64,000 nt of DNA, taken from assembly GCF_003469205.1 (NCBI RefSeq), contig NZ_QSIN01000007.1:89428-153427 (forward strand), in the 5' to 3' direction. The notes below the pieces were generated by a model. The model searched no databases and was not told the origin of the DNA. It saw only the letters and a program-made list of their open reading frames with translations. The stretch is from Collinsella sp. AM33-4BH. GTDB lineage: Bacteria; Actinomycetota; Coriobacteriia; Coriobacteriales; Coriobacteriaceae. Positions 25,579-34,131 of this stretch are shown here, one piece after another; the first letter of the stretch is position 1, and each line of letters begins with the position of its first letter. A program made the position numbers and the translations under genes.

Positions 25579-26064
25579 CTATTCCTCCCGGCATGTATAC
25601 GCACAGGTGGCGTACTCGGGAAACGCTTCGCGGTCGGCGAACTTGGGATCGACGGCCGGGAACTGGCGGTGAGCGACGATGTCGCCGAGCGAAACGGAAT
25701 CGAGGTAGTCGCGCATCAATGCTTGAGCTCCGGCCCACAGGGGATGATAGCAGCACGTGCCCATGCGCGCACAGTCGCCATCGGGTGCGGTGCAATCATT
25801 CATAACCATAGGGCCCTGAACGGCCTCGACGACCTGACGAATGGTAACGTCGTCCGGACTGACCTTGAGACGCATGCCACCGTGGACGCCACGCAGGCTC
25901 TCCACAATACCGGCCTGGACCAAACCGTGCTGAATCGAGCGGGCAAACGAATACGGGACATTGACCTCTTCGGCAGCGGTGCGAACAGAAAGCAAACGCT
26001 CCGGATCCTCGGCAAGCATCGCCAACATACGAAGGGCGTAATCAGTCTTCCTCGATATGTCCAT
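25579..26064 (-). CDS. Rrf2-family transcriptional regulator
   Basis: A 161-residue winged-helix regulator. The N-terminus MDISRKTDYALRMLAML and the recognition-helix and wing region (ARSIQHGLVQAGIVESLRG, then GVHGGMRL) are diagnostic. Four cysteines cluster in NDCTAPDGDCARMGTCCYH, suggesting an iron-sulfur cofactor as in IscR, NsrR or RsrR; two more lie at the C-terminus (CAYTC). It probably senses redox, nitric oxide or iron status. ATG 26064 follows AAAGGGG; longer in-frame extensions have no ribosome site. It is 21 bases upstream of the MutY-like gene and likely co-transcribed with it. Confidence 0.92.
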   Translation of the reverse strand: MDISRKTDYALRMLAMLAEDPERLLSVRTAAEEVNVPYSFARSIQHGLVQAGIVESLRGVHGGMRLKVSPDDVTIRQVVEAVQGPMVMNDCTAPDGDCARMGTCCYHPLWAGAQALMRDYLDSVSLGDIVAHRQFPAVDPKFADREAFPEYATCAYTCREE

Positions 26065-26383
26065 TTTTCCCCTTTCAAGGAATACGAACAGCTCGAACGA
26101 GCTCCGGGGCCGAGCTTGTGTCGAGACGCTAAATGACCGCAGGACATCCAAATGGTAAATCGGATATCCACTGAATGCCGCGCTTGGAGCGAAATGCATC
26201 AGATGCGGCCTACAGTGCAATTTAGTATAGCCTAACCCCCTGTCTCGTTGAACAGGTGTTGCGCAACAAAGCTGTTGTTCAGACAAATATACTTATTAGA
26301 TTTTACTTGCGTTCCCGAAGGGGCGGGGATTCTGGGCGAAGATGCGCCAGGGCGATCGTTCTATCGAAACAAAGTGCATCAAA
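26065..26383. other. upstream region of the Rrf2 gene with a 12-bp palindrome
   Basis: No gene is supported here. TGTTGCGCAACA at 26257-26268 is identical to 17315-17326 upstream of the zinc-ribbon gene. It lies about 190 bases before the Rrf2 start, so it may serve a promoter for this unit or be a repeat. The remainder shows nothing recognisable. Confidence 0.5.
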
Positions 26384-26418
26384 CGCAAAAAGCCACGTCC
26401 GAAGACGTGGCTTTAATT
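26384..26418 (-). terminator. terminator of tRNA-Asp
   Basis: On the minus strand AAAGCCACGTC and GACGTGGCTTT pair around TTCG, followed by TTTTTGCG. It lies five bases past the encoded CCA end. Confidence 0.9.
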
Positions 26419-26422
26419 GCGT

Positions 26423-26500
<78 letters not shown>

Positions 26501-26866
26501 AGGCAGACGTTCGCGTTTGTTTCCGCTCGCGTGCGCTGCGGGGATTAGTATACACAGAAGTCTGTCCGGCGCGCAACAACTTTTTTGAAAAAATTTTTCG
26601 GTCCCTCCGGGAGGGTCTCCGGGGCCGGCGGGCGCGGGTTAAGTTTGCTGCTCTACAGTCCTGCGCAAGACGGAAAGCACATTAAGTGCTTTCCTTTGCG
26701 TGCGGAACTCGCGACAAACTTAACCCGCGCCCGCCGGCCCCGGAGACCCTCCCTGCCGTCACATTGTTCGAGCCGTTGTTGTTGCTCGCCGCTTCGCGGC
26801 TCGGCGACCCCGTTCTCCGCGGCGGGGTTGTCTAAGGTTTTTGTTGAAGCTCGGCCTTTGGCTCAT
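26501..26866. repeat. long nested inverted repeat (perfect 39-bp arms 26609-26647 and 26715-26753)
   Basis: The arms, beginning GGGAGGGTCTCCGGGGCC and ending GGTTAAGTTTG, are exact reverse complements over 39 bases. The 67-base interior holds a second perfect stem (GGAAAGCAC, ATTAA, GTGCTTTCC). Upstream there is also a short CCCTCC/GGGAGG stem after a poly-T and poly-A run. No gene is supported in this stretch. The perfect outer arms suggest either recent origin or active correction. Confidence 0.9.
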
Positions 26867-26902
26867 AAAAAACGGGAGATGCAATCTGCATCCCCCGTTT
26901 TT
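26867..26902. terminator. bidirectional terminator after the phosphoesterase gene
   Basis: AAAACGGGAGATGC pairs with GCATCCCCCGTTTT around AATCT, with A/T tracts on both flanks. It lies eight bases past the stop of the gene at 26910. Confidence 0.88.
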
Positions 26903-26909
26903 GTTGCGG

Positions 26910-27377
26910 TTAGTCCAAGTCAATAAACTTAGTGCTTATGATCTTGCCGTCTTTTACTAGCATTCTGGCCATGGTGGGGCCTCGGGTGCCTCTGGGGTAG
27001 CTGGCGCTGCCCGGGTTGAGGACTAAGCAACGGCCCACTTGGGCTTCTTTGGTTACGTGGGTGTGGCCGTTGATGGCTACGTCTACGGATCCCACCGGAA
27101 GGTCTTCGCGGTAGTGGGCTACGGCGAATTTGAGGCCTTCGTAGGTAAAGAGCGCAAGACGGTCTACATCGGGACCGTAGTCGCGGTAGTAATCGTTGTT
27201 GCCCAGTACGGCCCGCACGGGGGCGATGGTGCATAGGTGCTCGTAGTCCATCTCCGACGTGAGGTCGCCGGCGTGGATGATCAGGTCTGCGCCCTCAAGC
27301 TCATCCAAGAGCGCAGGCGATAAATAGCCGTGGGTGTCCGAGATGATGTCGATACGCTTGGCGCTTGCACTGTTCAT
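26910..27377 (-). CDS. YfcE/MJ0936-type metallophosphoesterase
   Basis: A 155-residue single-domain calcineurin-like phosphoesterase. The metal-binding motifs appear in order: SDTHG (residues 13-17), HAGD (35-38), GNND (59-62), and NGHTH near residue 104. Members of this group are Mn-dependent phosphodiesterases acting on small phosphodiesters in vitro; the true substrate is generally unknown. ATG 27377 follows GAAGGGA. It has its own terminator and is not tightly linked to neighbours. Confidence 0.93.
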   Translation of the reverse strand: MNSASAKRIDIISDTHGYLSPALLDELEGADLIIHAGDLTSEMDYEHLCTIAPVRAVLGNNDYYRDYGPDVDRLALFTYEGLKFAVAHYREDLPVGSVDVAINGHTHVTKEAQVGRCLVLNPGSASYPRGTRGPTMARMLVKDGKIISTKFIDLD

Positions 27378-27414
27378 GGGATCCCTTCCGCAAAAAACGA
27401 TTCGGCAGATACAT

Positions 27415-27466
27415 ACAAAAAGGCCCCACGGCTCCGCAGACGATGGGTCTACAGGGCTGCGGGGCC
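27415..27466 (-). terminator. terminator of the first LytTR unit
   Basis: On the minus strand GGCCCCGCAG and its complement form a long interrupted stem closing with GGGGCC followed by TTTTT. It begins just past the stop of the response regulator at 27473. Confidence 0.82.
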
Positions 27467-27472
27467 AGTGCG

Positions 27473-28189
27473 CTAGAGACTCAGGGCCTTCTTAAGCGGC
27501 ACGACGCGGCGGCGCGAAACCGGCACGCGTTCGTCGACGCCCGTAATGCCCAGCTGGATGGCACCCGAGGGCACCGTCTCGACGTCCGTGACGCACGCCA
27601 AGTTGACGATATAGCGGCGGTGAACACGGAAGAAGCCAAAGTCGCAGAGCTTAGCCTCAAACTGCGCCAACGAGGTCGTCGACAAAAAACGATCGTCGAC
27701 GGTATAGATGCAGGAGTAATCGTCCTTGGCCATGATAAAGCGAATGTCGTCCACGGGAATGAGCACCTTGCGGCCGCCCTTTTCCACCGGGATACGCTCG
27801 ATGGTCACCTTGCTGTCCGTAACCGGCTTGGCGCGTTGCATGACCTTCTCGATCGCGCGATCCAAGCGAGCTTCCTCGACCGGCTTCATCAGATAATCGA
27901 CGGCATCCACGTCGAATGCCTCGACCGCATGGTCACTATACGCAGTCACAAACACGATCGCCGGCGGATTTTTGAGCTTATGCAGCGCCTCGGCAAGTTG
28001 CAGGCCCGAGGCACCAGGCATCGAGATATCGAGAAACACGACATCCACGCGACTTTCCATAAGCATCTCGATGGCGGAGCGGACGCTCGACGCCTCCGTG
28101 ATCGTGCCGATCTTGCCCGTTTGCTCGAGCAGGAAGCGAAGCTCCGAGCGAGCCGGCGCCTCATCATCCACAATCATCGCACGCAGCAT
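27473..28189 (-). CDS. LytTR-family response regulator, copy 1
   Basis: A 238-residue regulator. Residues 1-120 are a receiver domain with Asp8/Asp9 (VDDE), the phospho-acceptor Asp54 (FLDISMPG), Thr/Tyr switch residues (FVTAYSDHAV) and Lys near 105 (YLMKPVEEA). Residues ~135-238 are a LytTR DNA-binding domain (KVLIPVDDIRFIMAKDDYS, then FFRVHRRYIVNL). ATG 28189 is preceded by AAAGG; seven in-frame codons upstream are less likely. It follows the sensor gene at 28262 by 72 bases and forms a LytS/LytR-type pair with it. A second pair of the same kind is at 33359-35523. Confidence 0.93.
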   Translation of the reverse strand: MLRAMIVDDEAPARSELRFLLEQTGKIGTITEASSVRSAIEMLMESRVDVVFLDISMPGASGLQLAEALHKLKNPPAIVFVTAYSDHAVEAFDVDAVDYLMKPVEEARLDRAIEKVMQRAKPVTDSKVTIERIPVEKGGRKVLIPVDDIRFIMAKDDYSCIYTVDDRFLSTTSLAQFEAKLCDFGFFRVHRRYIVNLACVTDVETVPSGAIQLGITGVDERVPVSRRRVVPLKKALSL

Positions 28190-28261
28190 AGGGATAAAAC
28201 CTTTCGTCAACTAACTACGCCGGGCATCCGTCGCATGACGTTGAGCCCGTAGCCTTTTATT

Positions 28262-29605
28262 TTACTCTTGAATGTCAAAGATGCTCTCTGACAAATCAAG
28301 ATGAAGGAGCACTTTGGTGCCCTTGCCCGGCGCCGATTCGACACGCGTATAGGAGTGCGGCCCATAAAAGCGATGGATGCGCTCCGAAATATTGTGCATG
28401 GCCACACCGGCGCCGCCACCCTGGGGAGAGCTGGCGTCGGGACGGGCAGAGCGCTCGTCAAACAGTCTGGCGGCGGTACCCTCATCCATGCCCACGCCAT
28501 TATCGGCCACGGCAATCAAGATTGCATCCTCGCCGTCTTGGTGAACGGTCACGTCGATCCTCAGGGCGTCGTCATCGCCCATACCATGACGTACGGCGTT
28601 CTCGACAATCGGCTGGATCACGAACGCCGGCACCAGCGTATCTTCCACGTCCTCGGACACATCGAACGTCGCAAGCACGCGGTCCTCGCCAAAGCGGGCC
28701 TTCTCAAAGGTAAGGTAGCGCTTGGTCTGTGCAACCTCGCGCGAGACCGGAATAAGCGATCCCGAGTTGTCGAGCGTGGCACGATAGAACGATGAGAACT
28801 CACGAAGCAGTTCGCGGGCCCGCAGCGGGTCGGTGCGCGTAAACGATGCAATGGTGTTCAGCGTGTTGAACAGGAAGTGCGGGTTAATCTGCGCTTGCAG
28901 CGCACGCACCTCGGCGCGCGCCGTGAGTTCCTTTTGCACCTCGAGCTCGTGGATGGCGAGCTGCGTGGACAAGATCTCGGCAAAGCCCGAGGCAAGCGCA
29001 TACTGGGTACGGTCGACGGCGCGCGGGGTCTTGTAGTAGAACTTGAGCGTGCCGACGGTACGATCGCCCACCTTGATGGGGGCGATAATGCCGGCGGGGA
29101 CTTGGTTGTGCGAGCCGTCCGAGCCCACGACATCCACCATACGGTTGAACGACTGCACGATGCCATGTTCGATAACGTAGCGTGTGGCAAGCGTGTGGAT
29201 GGGAGAATCTGGCAGTAGTTTTTCCTCAAACTCTCCCGCGCAGGCAAGCACGTTGCCCTCGTCGGTGATGGCCACCGTCATGGCGCGCGTCTCGGGCAAA
29301 ATGCGCCGGCACACCAAACGCGCCGACTCCTGCGTCAGACCGCCCTTAATGTCCTCGAGCATGGCCGAGGCCACCGAGAGCGTCTCCTCGGTGTACTGGG
29401 AGCGCACCGAATCGGGATTGAGCGTCAAAAAGATAAAGATGCACAGAAAGATGCACAGCAGCGCGCAGGCAATCACCGTGGCGATCGGCTCGATACCGGT
29501 CACCAAGGCAAAAATAAAGTACACCAGCACGCAAATGGCGCAGGCAACGGCAATGATGCGAAAGATTGATATTGAACTATCGCGCTGGGCGCGGCGGTCG
29601 ATCAT
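28262..29605 (-). CDS. LytS-type sensor histidine kinase, copy 1
   Basis: A 447-residue kinase. Residues ~12-62 form two membrane helices separated by a very short loop. Residues ~70-210 are a GAF-like cytoplasmic sensor with NQVPAGIIAPIKVGDRTVG. The phospho-His243 lies in QINPHFLFNTLN (His_kinase family), and the ATP-binding domain has IVENAVRHG, VADNGVGMD and GVAMHNISERI. There is no large outside domain, so the signal is probably inside or in the membrane. The start overlaps the stop of the glycosyltransferase (ATGA), so the two are translationally coupled. Sequence around the phospho-His closely parallels the second kinase at 34132. Confidence 0.93.
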   Translation of the reverse strand: MIDRRAQRDSSISIFRIIAVACAICVLVYFIFALVTGIEPIATVIACALLCIFLCIFIFLTLNPDSVRSQYTEETLSVASAMLEDIKGGLTQESARLVCRRILPETRAMTVAITDEGNVLACAGEFEEKLLPDSPIHTLATRYVIEHGIVQSFNRMVDVVGSDGSHNQVPAGIIAPIKVGDRTVGTLKFYYKTPRAVDRTQYALASGFAEILSTQLAIHELEVQKELTARAEVRALQAQINPHFLFNTLNTIASFTRTDPLRARELLREFSSFYRATLDNSGSLIPVSREVAQTKRYLTFEKARFGEDRVLATFDVSEDVEDTLVPAFVIQPIVENAVRHGMGDDDALRIDVTVHQDGEDAILIAVADNGVGMDEGTAARLFDERSARPDASSPQGGGAGVAMHNISERIHRFYGPHSYTRVESAPGKGTKVLLHLDLSESIFDIQE

Positions 29606-30789
29606 TCGGCCCCCTCCAGGATACTGATCAGTTGTGCGTCACGCCAAAGCCCGTCCATGATCTTGGGCCAAAAGCTCTGGAAACGCAGGTAGCTTGCAGC
29701 GTTTTGGCGCGCATAGGCCTTTGCCTCGCCGATACCATGGCGCCAGATGCGCAGGTAGCCCTCATGCTCGCGGGTAAACACGCTGCGGACCATAGCGGTC
29801 TTGCGCACGCGGTCGTCGAGCTCGCGCGAAATCCACGGGCCCGGGTAGGGCATGAGTGATGCCGCCGTAACGGGAATGAGCTCCTTTTGATGCGCGGCGA
29901 ATGTCAACTTGGCCCGTTCGTAGTACCAACGGTATACATCCTGCATAAAGCGCGGTGAGCGCTTTTCGGACTCCGGAGGCAGATGGCGCACGGTCCACTC
30001 GTTATCGAACCACACGTCGTAGCCAAACATGCGCATGTTAAAGAGGTAATCCAAGTCCTCGCCGCGGGTGATAAACGGGTCAAAGGCCACACGCGTAAAG
30101 GCGCGGGCGTGCAGGGCCATCAGGCCGCCGCACACGTAGTTAGAGCGCGAGATGCGGGTGCCCGAGAGCGCCTTTTTCATCCAACGGTTGAACTCGATGC
30201 GCTTGGTCCACCAACGATGGCAGATGCCCGCCTTGTCCGTGGGAGCCAGCGGCGAGCCGTCGCGATCGTAGAAATAGCCGCTCTTGACCAAGATCGGCAA
30301 GCCCTGACGCGTCTGCTGCCCCAACGCATAGGTCGCGCGCTTCATAAAGTCGGCGTCGATGACAGTCTCATCGTCATCCAAAAAGATAACCGCGTCATGC
30401 CCCAGCACAGCGGCACAGGCTAGCCCCATGTTGCGGATGGCACCGTAGCCTCGCAGGCTCACGCACTCGCCCGAACCCTTGGGCGCGATCTGAGCAACCC
30501 GGTCTGCGATGCGCGAGGCCTGGGTGTTGGTGACAACGGTGACCTTGAGCGTGGGATACGCGTCGACAATCTCGCGCACGCGCAGCGACACATCGGCTGT
30601 GGCAGAAACGGGACAGACCACCAAAAGGATGATGCGCGGGATGTCACGTACCTGCTCAAGCGAGGCCAGACAGCGGTCGAGTTCGGGATTGTCGGCGTTG
30701 AGTCGCGTCGAATGGTCATAGGTGCCAGGGGCGTTTGCGCAAGCGTCATCGCCCGCCCAATACGTTGGAATCACGACCGTGGCGTTCAT
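29602..30789 (-). CDS. GT2-like glycosyltransferase
   Basis: A 395-residue protein with a GT-A fold. The N-terminus is MNATVVIPTYWAGDD; the nucleotide-sugar acidic motif is FLDDDETVID near residue 136; and a later GEDLDYLFNMRMFGYDVWF carries the usual acidic catalytic region. VCGGLMALHARAF between them fits a family-2 acceptor loop. No membrane segment is apparent, so it should act in the cytoplasm. It overlaps by four bases the sensor kinase downstream, an unusual pairing. ATG 30789 follows GGGAGGGTAAGG. The donor and acceptor are unknown. Confidence 0.85.
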   Translation of the reverse strand: MNATVVIPTYWAGDDACANAPGTYDHSTRLNADNPELDRCLASLEQVRDIPRIILLVVCPVSATADVSLRVREIVDAYPTLKVTVVTNTQASRIADRVAQIAPKGSGECVSLRGYGAIRNMGLACAAVLGHDAVIFLDDDETVIDADFMKRATYALGQQTRQGLPILVKSGYFYDRDGSPLAPTDKAGICHRWWTKRIEFNRWMKKALSGTRISRSNYVCGGLMALHARAFTRVAFDPFITRGEDLDYLFNMRMFGYDVWFDNEWTVRHLPPESEKRSPRFMQDVYRWYYERAKLTFAAHQKELIPVTAASLMPYPGPWISRELDDRVRKTAMVRSVFTREHEGYLRIWRHGIGEAKAYARQNAASYLRFQSFWPKIMDGLWRDAQLISILEGAE

Positions 30790-30809
30790 GCCTTACCCTC
30801 CCTGCAACA

Positions 30810-30850
30810 CAAAAACGGGACGCCGCCAAACACAGGCGACGCCCCGCGAC
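30810..30850 (-). terminator. terminator of the MFS transporter gene
   Basis: On the minus strand GGCGTCGCC and GGCGGCGTC (with flanking G/C pairs) close around TGTGTTT and are followed by CCGTTTTTG. It lies 110 bases past the stop at 30961. Confidence 0.72.
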
Positions 30851-30960
30851 CTAGCTGATTCCATCATACCCACTTGGGCAAATCATTGCTCGCAAGTCGC
30901 AATGTTTATTGCGGATAACCCCAAAAGAGTACCGTGGACAGGCACAATAGCCGCTCGCTC

Positions 30961-32220
30961 CTATGCGGCATGCTCTGCCGCCCGAGTCATGCGGGACAGG
31001 CGGACCAGCAGCATAAAGCCAACGATCAGCAGCACACCAATGGAAAGGACGCCCAGCGACGGGTTGCCGGTCAGCGAGGTGACGACCGACACCAGGAAGG
31101 TGCCCATAACGCTTGCATAACGACCGAAGATGTCAAAGAAGCCGTAGTACTCGTTGGACTTTTCCTTGGGGATAATGCGGCCAAAGTAGCTACGGCTGAG
31201 CGCCTGCACGCCGCCCTGGAACAGGCCGACCATAATGGCAAGCACCCAGAATTCAAAGGCGGTCTTTAGGAAGAACGCGGCAAAGAGCACGATGCCCATG
31301 TAGGCGGCGACCGCCACCAGGATCATGTTGAGCGTGCCCACGCGTCCGGCGAGCTTGCCGTAAATGATGGCAGACGGAAAGGCCACGAACTGCGTAACGA
31401 GCAGCGCAAGCACCAGCTGCGTCGAATCGATGCCCAAGGCCGATCCGTAACTGGTGGCCATGGAAATGACCGTGTGCACACCGTCGATATAGAAGAAGAA
31501 CGCGATCATGTAGACCAGCACGGTCTTGTTGTGGGCGATCTCGCGCATGGTGTGTCCGACCTCGGAGAACACACCGCCCACGATGTGGCCGATGGTGTCC
31601 TCGGGACCGCGCTCGCGACCGTACTTTTGCTTATAGGTGCGAATGAGCGGCAGGGTAAAGATGAGCCACCAAGCACCAGTGATGATAAACGACAGACGCG
31701 TTGCCAGCATGGTGGGGACGCCAAGAGCGGGGCCACCCATGATGAGCGCCAGGCAGATGACGAACGGCACGGTGGAACCGATATAGCCCCAGGCATAGCC
31801 CGAGCTGGACACGGCGTCCATGCGCTCGTCGGTGGTAATGTCGGGCAGCATGGCGTCGTAGAACGTCATAGAAGAGTTAAGGCCGATGGTGCACAGCACG
31901 TACACGGTCAAAAATGCCATGGCGGACATTGGGATAGCCTGCGCCAGGCAAAGCACCAGGCCCGTGAGGAAGAAGCCCAAGAAGAACTTGATCTTGTTGC
32001 CGGCGTAGTCGGCAAGCGCGCCCAGAATGGGCATGAGCATGGCGATGACCAGCGAGGCAATCGTCTGCGCGTTGCCCCAGGCGACCACCAGGTCGGCCGA
32101 GGAAGCGCCGGTATTGATGGCGTTAAAGTAAATGGGCACCACCGAGGTATTGAGCAGCACGAGGGCCGAATTGCCCACATCATACATAACCCAGTTACGC
32201 TCGAGCTTGGTGTATTTCAT
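30961..32220 (-). CDS. MFS transporter, UMF1/Atg22-like
   Basis: A 419-residue, twelve-helix major facilitator with the layout of the UMF1 (Atg22-like) family. The N-terminus is KLERNWVMYDVGNSALVLL; the loop 2-3 region is MPILGALADYAGNKIKFF; and SYFGRIIPKEKSNEYYGFF lies in the second half. Yeast Atg22 exports amino acids from the vacuole, while the substrates of bacterial members are unknown. ATG 32220 follows GAAGGG. It stands between the glycosyltransferase and the phospholipase-like gene, each with its own spacing, so operon membership is uncertain. Confidence 0.9.
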   Translation of the reverse strand: MKYTKLERNWVMYDVGNSALVLLNTSVVPIYFNAINTGASSADLVVAWGNAQTIASLVIAMLMPILGALADYAGNKIKFFLGFFLTGLVLCLAQAIPMSAMAFLTVYVLCTIGLNSSMTFYDAMLPDITTDERMDAVSSSGYAWGYIGSTVPFVICLALIMGGPALGVPTMLATRLSFIITGAWWLIFTLPLIRTYKQKYGRERGPEDTIGHIVGGVFSEVGHTMREIAHNKTVLVYMIAFFFYIDGVHTVISMATSYGSALGIDSTQLVLALLVTQFVAFPSAIIYGKLAGRVGTLNMILVAVAAYMGIVLFAAFFLKTAFEFWVLAIMVGLFQGGVQALSRSYFGRIIPKEKSNEYYGFFDIFGRYASVMGTFLVSVVTSLTGNPSLGVLSIGVLLIVGFMLLVRLSRMTRAAEHAA

Positions 32221-32321
32221 GGACAGGGACCCTTCGTATTCGCCCGATATGCAGTTAGTTCATCGTACCCCAATTGTCCAGAACCGCCGGTAAGGATTCG
32301 GCAAAGGGGCACGCACAGGCC

Positions 32322-33266
32322 CTATTCCTCGCGGTCGAACTCCTCATCGGCTTCGAGCACGCGACCGCTGTAGTTGATGTGGCCGGTCACGGCGTCCATG
32401 TCGCCGGTCTCGATAAAACGTGCAACCGTGCACTCGTAATCGACCAGCGCGCGATCAAAGACCTCGGGGAGACTCTCGTTCGAGACCTCGTCGGTAAAGG
32501 GATTCTTCCATGTCAGATGGCCCAGGTTACCGGTGCGCTCGGGCAGCTCCGTCGTCACGCGATGGGCAAGGCCGTCGAGCAGCGAGTAGTCGTGCACCAA
32601 GCCCTCAACCAGCGAGATCGCGCGCGTCTTTGCGGAGCCGGCCGGCTCAATCGCGCGGTAAAGTCGCTGCATATTGGCAACGGCAGCACCGTACTCCCCC
32701 GCCGGAATGTCAATGCCGTACACGCGTCCGGCAACATAGCTCATCAGCACGCCGGCCACGCGATTGATGCGATCGGTGGTGACGATCTCGCCCGCCGGCG
32801 GGTAATCGTCGACCGTAGCGCCATCGCGTTTAAGCTGCAGCATCAGCACATCCAGGTCGCTCTCAATCACGGCATGGACCTGACTGCTCGAATTCTCAAG
32901 CTCTGAATCGGACTCCACGATGCCAAACTGCTGCTCATAGACAAAAGGATGGGCGTTGCGGTCGAGCACGTAATGAGACAGCAGGCCCAGCGCAAAGGCA
33001 CGACCCAAGCTGGCGTCGCGCGGCAGCAGATGCGACACGCCGTCGCGCAGGCACGCGAACTGGCGAGACATGCGCGACCGATGCATGACCTGCGCCAGCA
33101 GCGTGCAGTCGGAAACACGCGGTGTCAGAATGTGAAAGAAAAACGGGTCGGGGCCTTGGTTGCCCAAGATAAAGGCAATGCGCTCTTCATCGGACGTGAT
33201 GACGCCCTGCGGAAGACGGTCGATGCTTTCCTCGCCAAACAGATGATGGGTGATAAGCGCGGGCAT
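32322..33266 (-). CDS. zinc-dependent phospholipase C-like protein
   Basis: A 314-residue protein resembling the zinc-dependent phospholipase C/S1-P1 nuclease fold. Candidate metal ligands are ITHHLFGEE near the N-terminus, LGNQGPDPFFFHI, and LGLLSHYVLDRNAHPFVYEQ with His and Asp. HDYSLLDGLAHRV and FTDEVSNESLPE in the C-terminal half complete the family pattern I recognise. It lacks a signal peptide, unlike secreted phospholipases, so it is likely cytoplasmic and its true substrate is unknown. ATG 33266 follows AAAGGA; ten in-frame codons upstream are unlikely. It lies just downstream of the second LytTR regulator. Confidence 0.82.
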   Translation of the reverse strand: MPALITHHLFGEESIDRLPQGVITSDEERIAFILGNQGPDPFFFHILTPRVSDCTLLAQVMHRSRMSRQFACLRDGVSHLLPRDASLGRAFALGLLSHYVLDRNAHPFVYEQQFGIVESDSELENSSSQVHAVIESDLDVLMLQLKRDGATVDDYPPAGEIVTTDRINRVAGVLMSYVAGRVYGIDIPAGEYGAAVANMQRLYRAIEPAGSAKTRAISLVEGLVHDYSLLDGLAHRVTTELPERTGNLGHLTWKNPFTDEVSNESLPEVFDRALVDYECTVARFIETGDMDAVTGHINYSGRVLEADEEFDREE

Positions 33267-33358
33267 AATGATCCTTTCGATTCCATTCGATGCCACCCAT
33301 TATGCCCACCGCGCGCCCATGCCAAACCTGCGATGGTAAACGACGACACGCAGGCCTC

Positions 33359-34093
33359 TTACGCAAGCCCCAGGTGCGACTTGACCTCGGCGGCACGACG
33401 ACGGGACACCGGTACCGTCGAGTTCACGCGGTCGAGCCTGAGCTCCATCAACCCCGTGGAGCCAATCTCAACATTGTGCACGTCTTCCAAATTGACCAGG
33501 TAGCTGCGATGAACGCGAATAAAGCCCTCGGAGTCCAAGCGACGCTCGAGCGAAGAGATCGACTCATTGATCAGGTACGTTCCCTCGGCGCAGATGGCGT
33601 TGCAAAAATCGGCGCGCGCCTCAAAGTAACAGACGTCTGCGGCGGGAATGAACACCTTTTTGCCCCCGCGGTCCACCGTCAGACGCAAAGGCTGGCGCGG
33701 AGCGTGGATAACACGACGGACACCCAAGGCCGCCTCGATCTTGTCGAGTGCCTTTGACAGGCGTGCGTCCTCAACCGGCTTGACGACATAATCGACGGCA
33801 TCGAGGTTATAGGCATCAGCCGCATACTCGGCAAATGCCGTCACAAACACAACCACCGGCGGCGTCTTTAGGTTCTGCAGCGTCTCGGCAAGCTCAATTC
33901 CCGAGCGACCGGGCATGGTAATGTCTAAAAACAGCACGTCGGGCTTGTTCGACAGAATCGACTCTACGGCTTCGGTGACATTGCCCGCCTCGGCAATCTG
34001 GCCCACACGCGTATCTTTTTCCAACAGATAGCGTAGCTCAGCCCTAATGGGAGGTTCGTCATCAACCACCAAGATGTTCCAGCCTTCGGACAT
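33359..34093 (-). CDS. LytTR-family response regulator, copy 2
   Basis: A 244-residue regulator paralogous to that at 27473. The receiver has VVDDE at 9-13, Asp57 in FLDITMPG, FVTAFAEYA and VVKPVEDA. The LytTR domain contains GGKKVFIPAADVCYFEARAD, FIRVHRSYLVNLEDV and a C-terminal TVPVSRRRAAEVKSHL almost shared with copy 1. ATG 34093 follows GAGGGG. It lies 38 bases after the kinase gene, so the two form one operon. The upstream amidohydrolase and amino-acid permease are possible targets, judged by location only. Confidence 0.93.
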   Translation of the reverse strand: MSEGWNILVVDDEPPIRAELRYLLEKDTRVGQIAEAGNVTEAVESILSNKPDVLFLDITMPGRSGIELAETLQNLKTPPVVVFVTAFAEYAADAYNLDAVDYVVKPVEDARLSKALDKIEAALGVRRVIHAPRQPLRLTVDRGGKKVFIPAADVCYFEARADFCNAICAEGTYLINESISSLERRLDSEGFIRVHRSYLVNLEDVHNVEIGSTGLMELRLDRVNSTVPVSRRRAAEVKSHLGLA

Positions 34094-34131
34094 ATGTGCT
34101 TCCCCTCTTTTTCTCTCAATCCAACCGCGCG

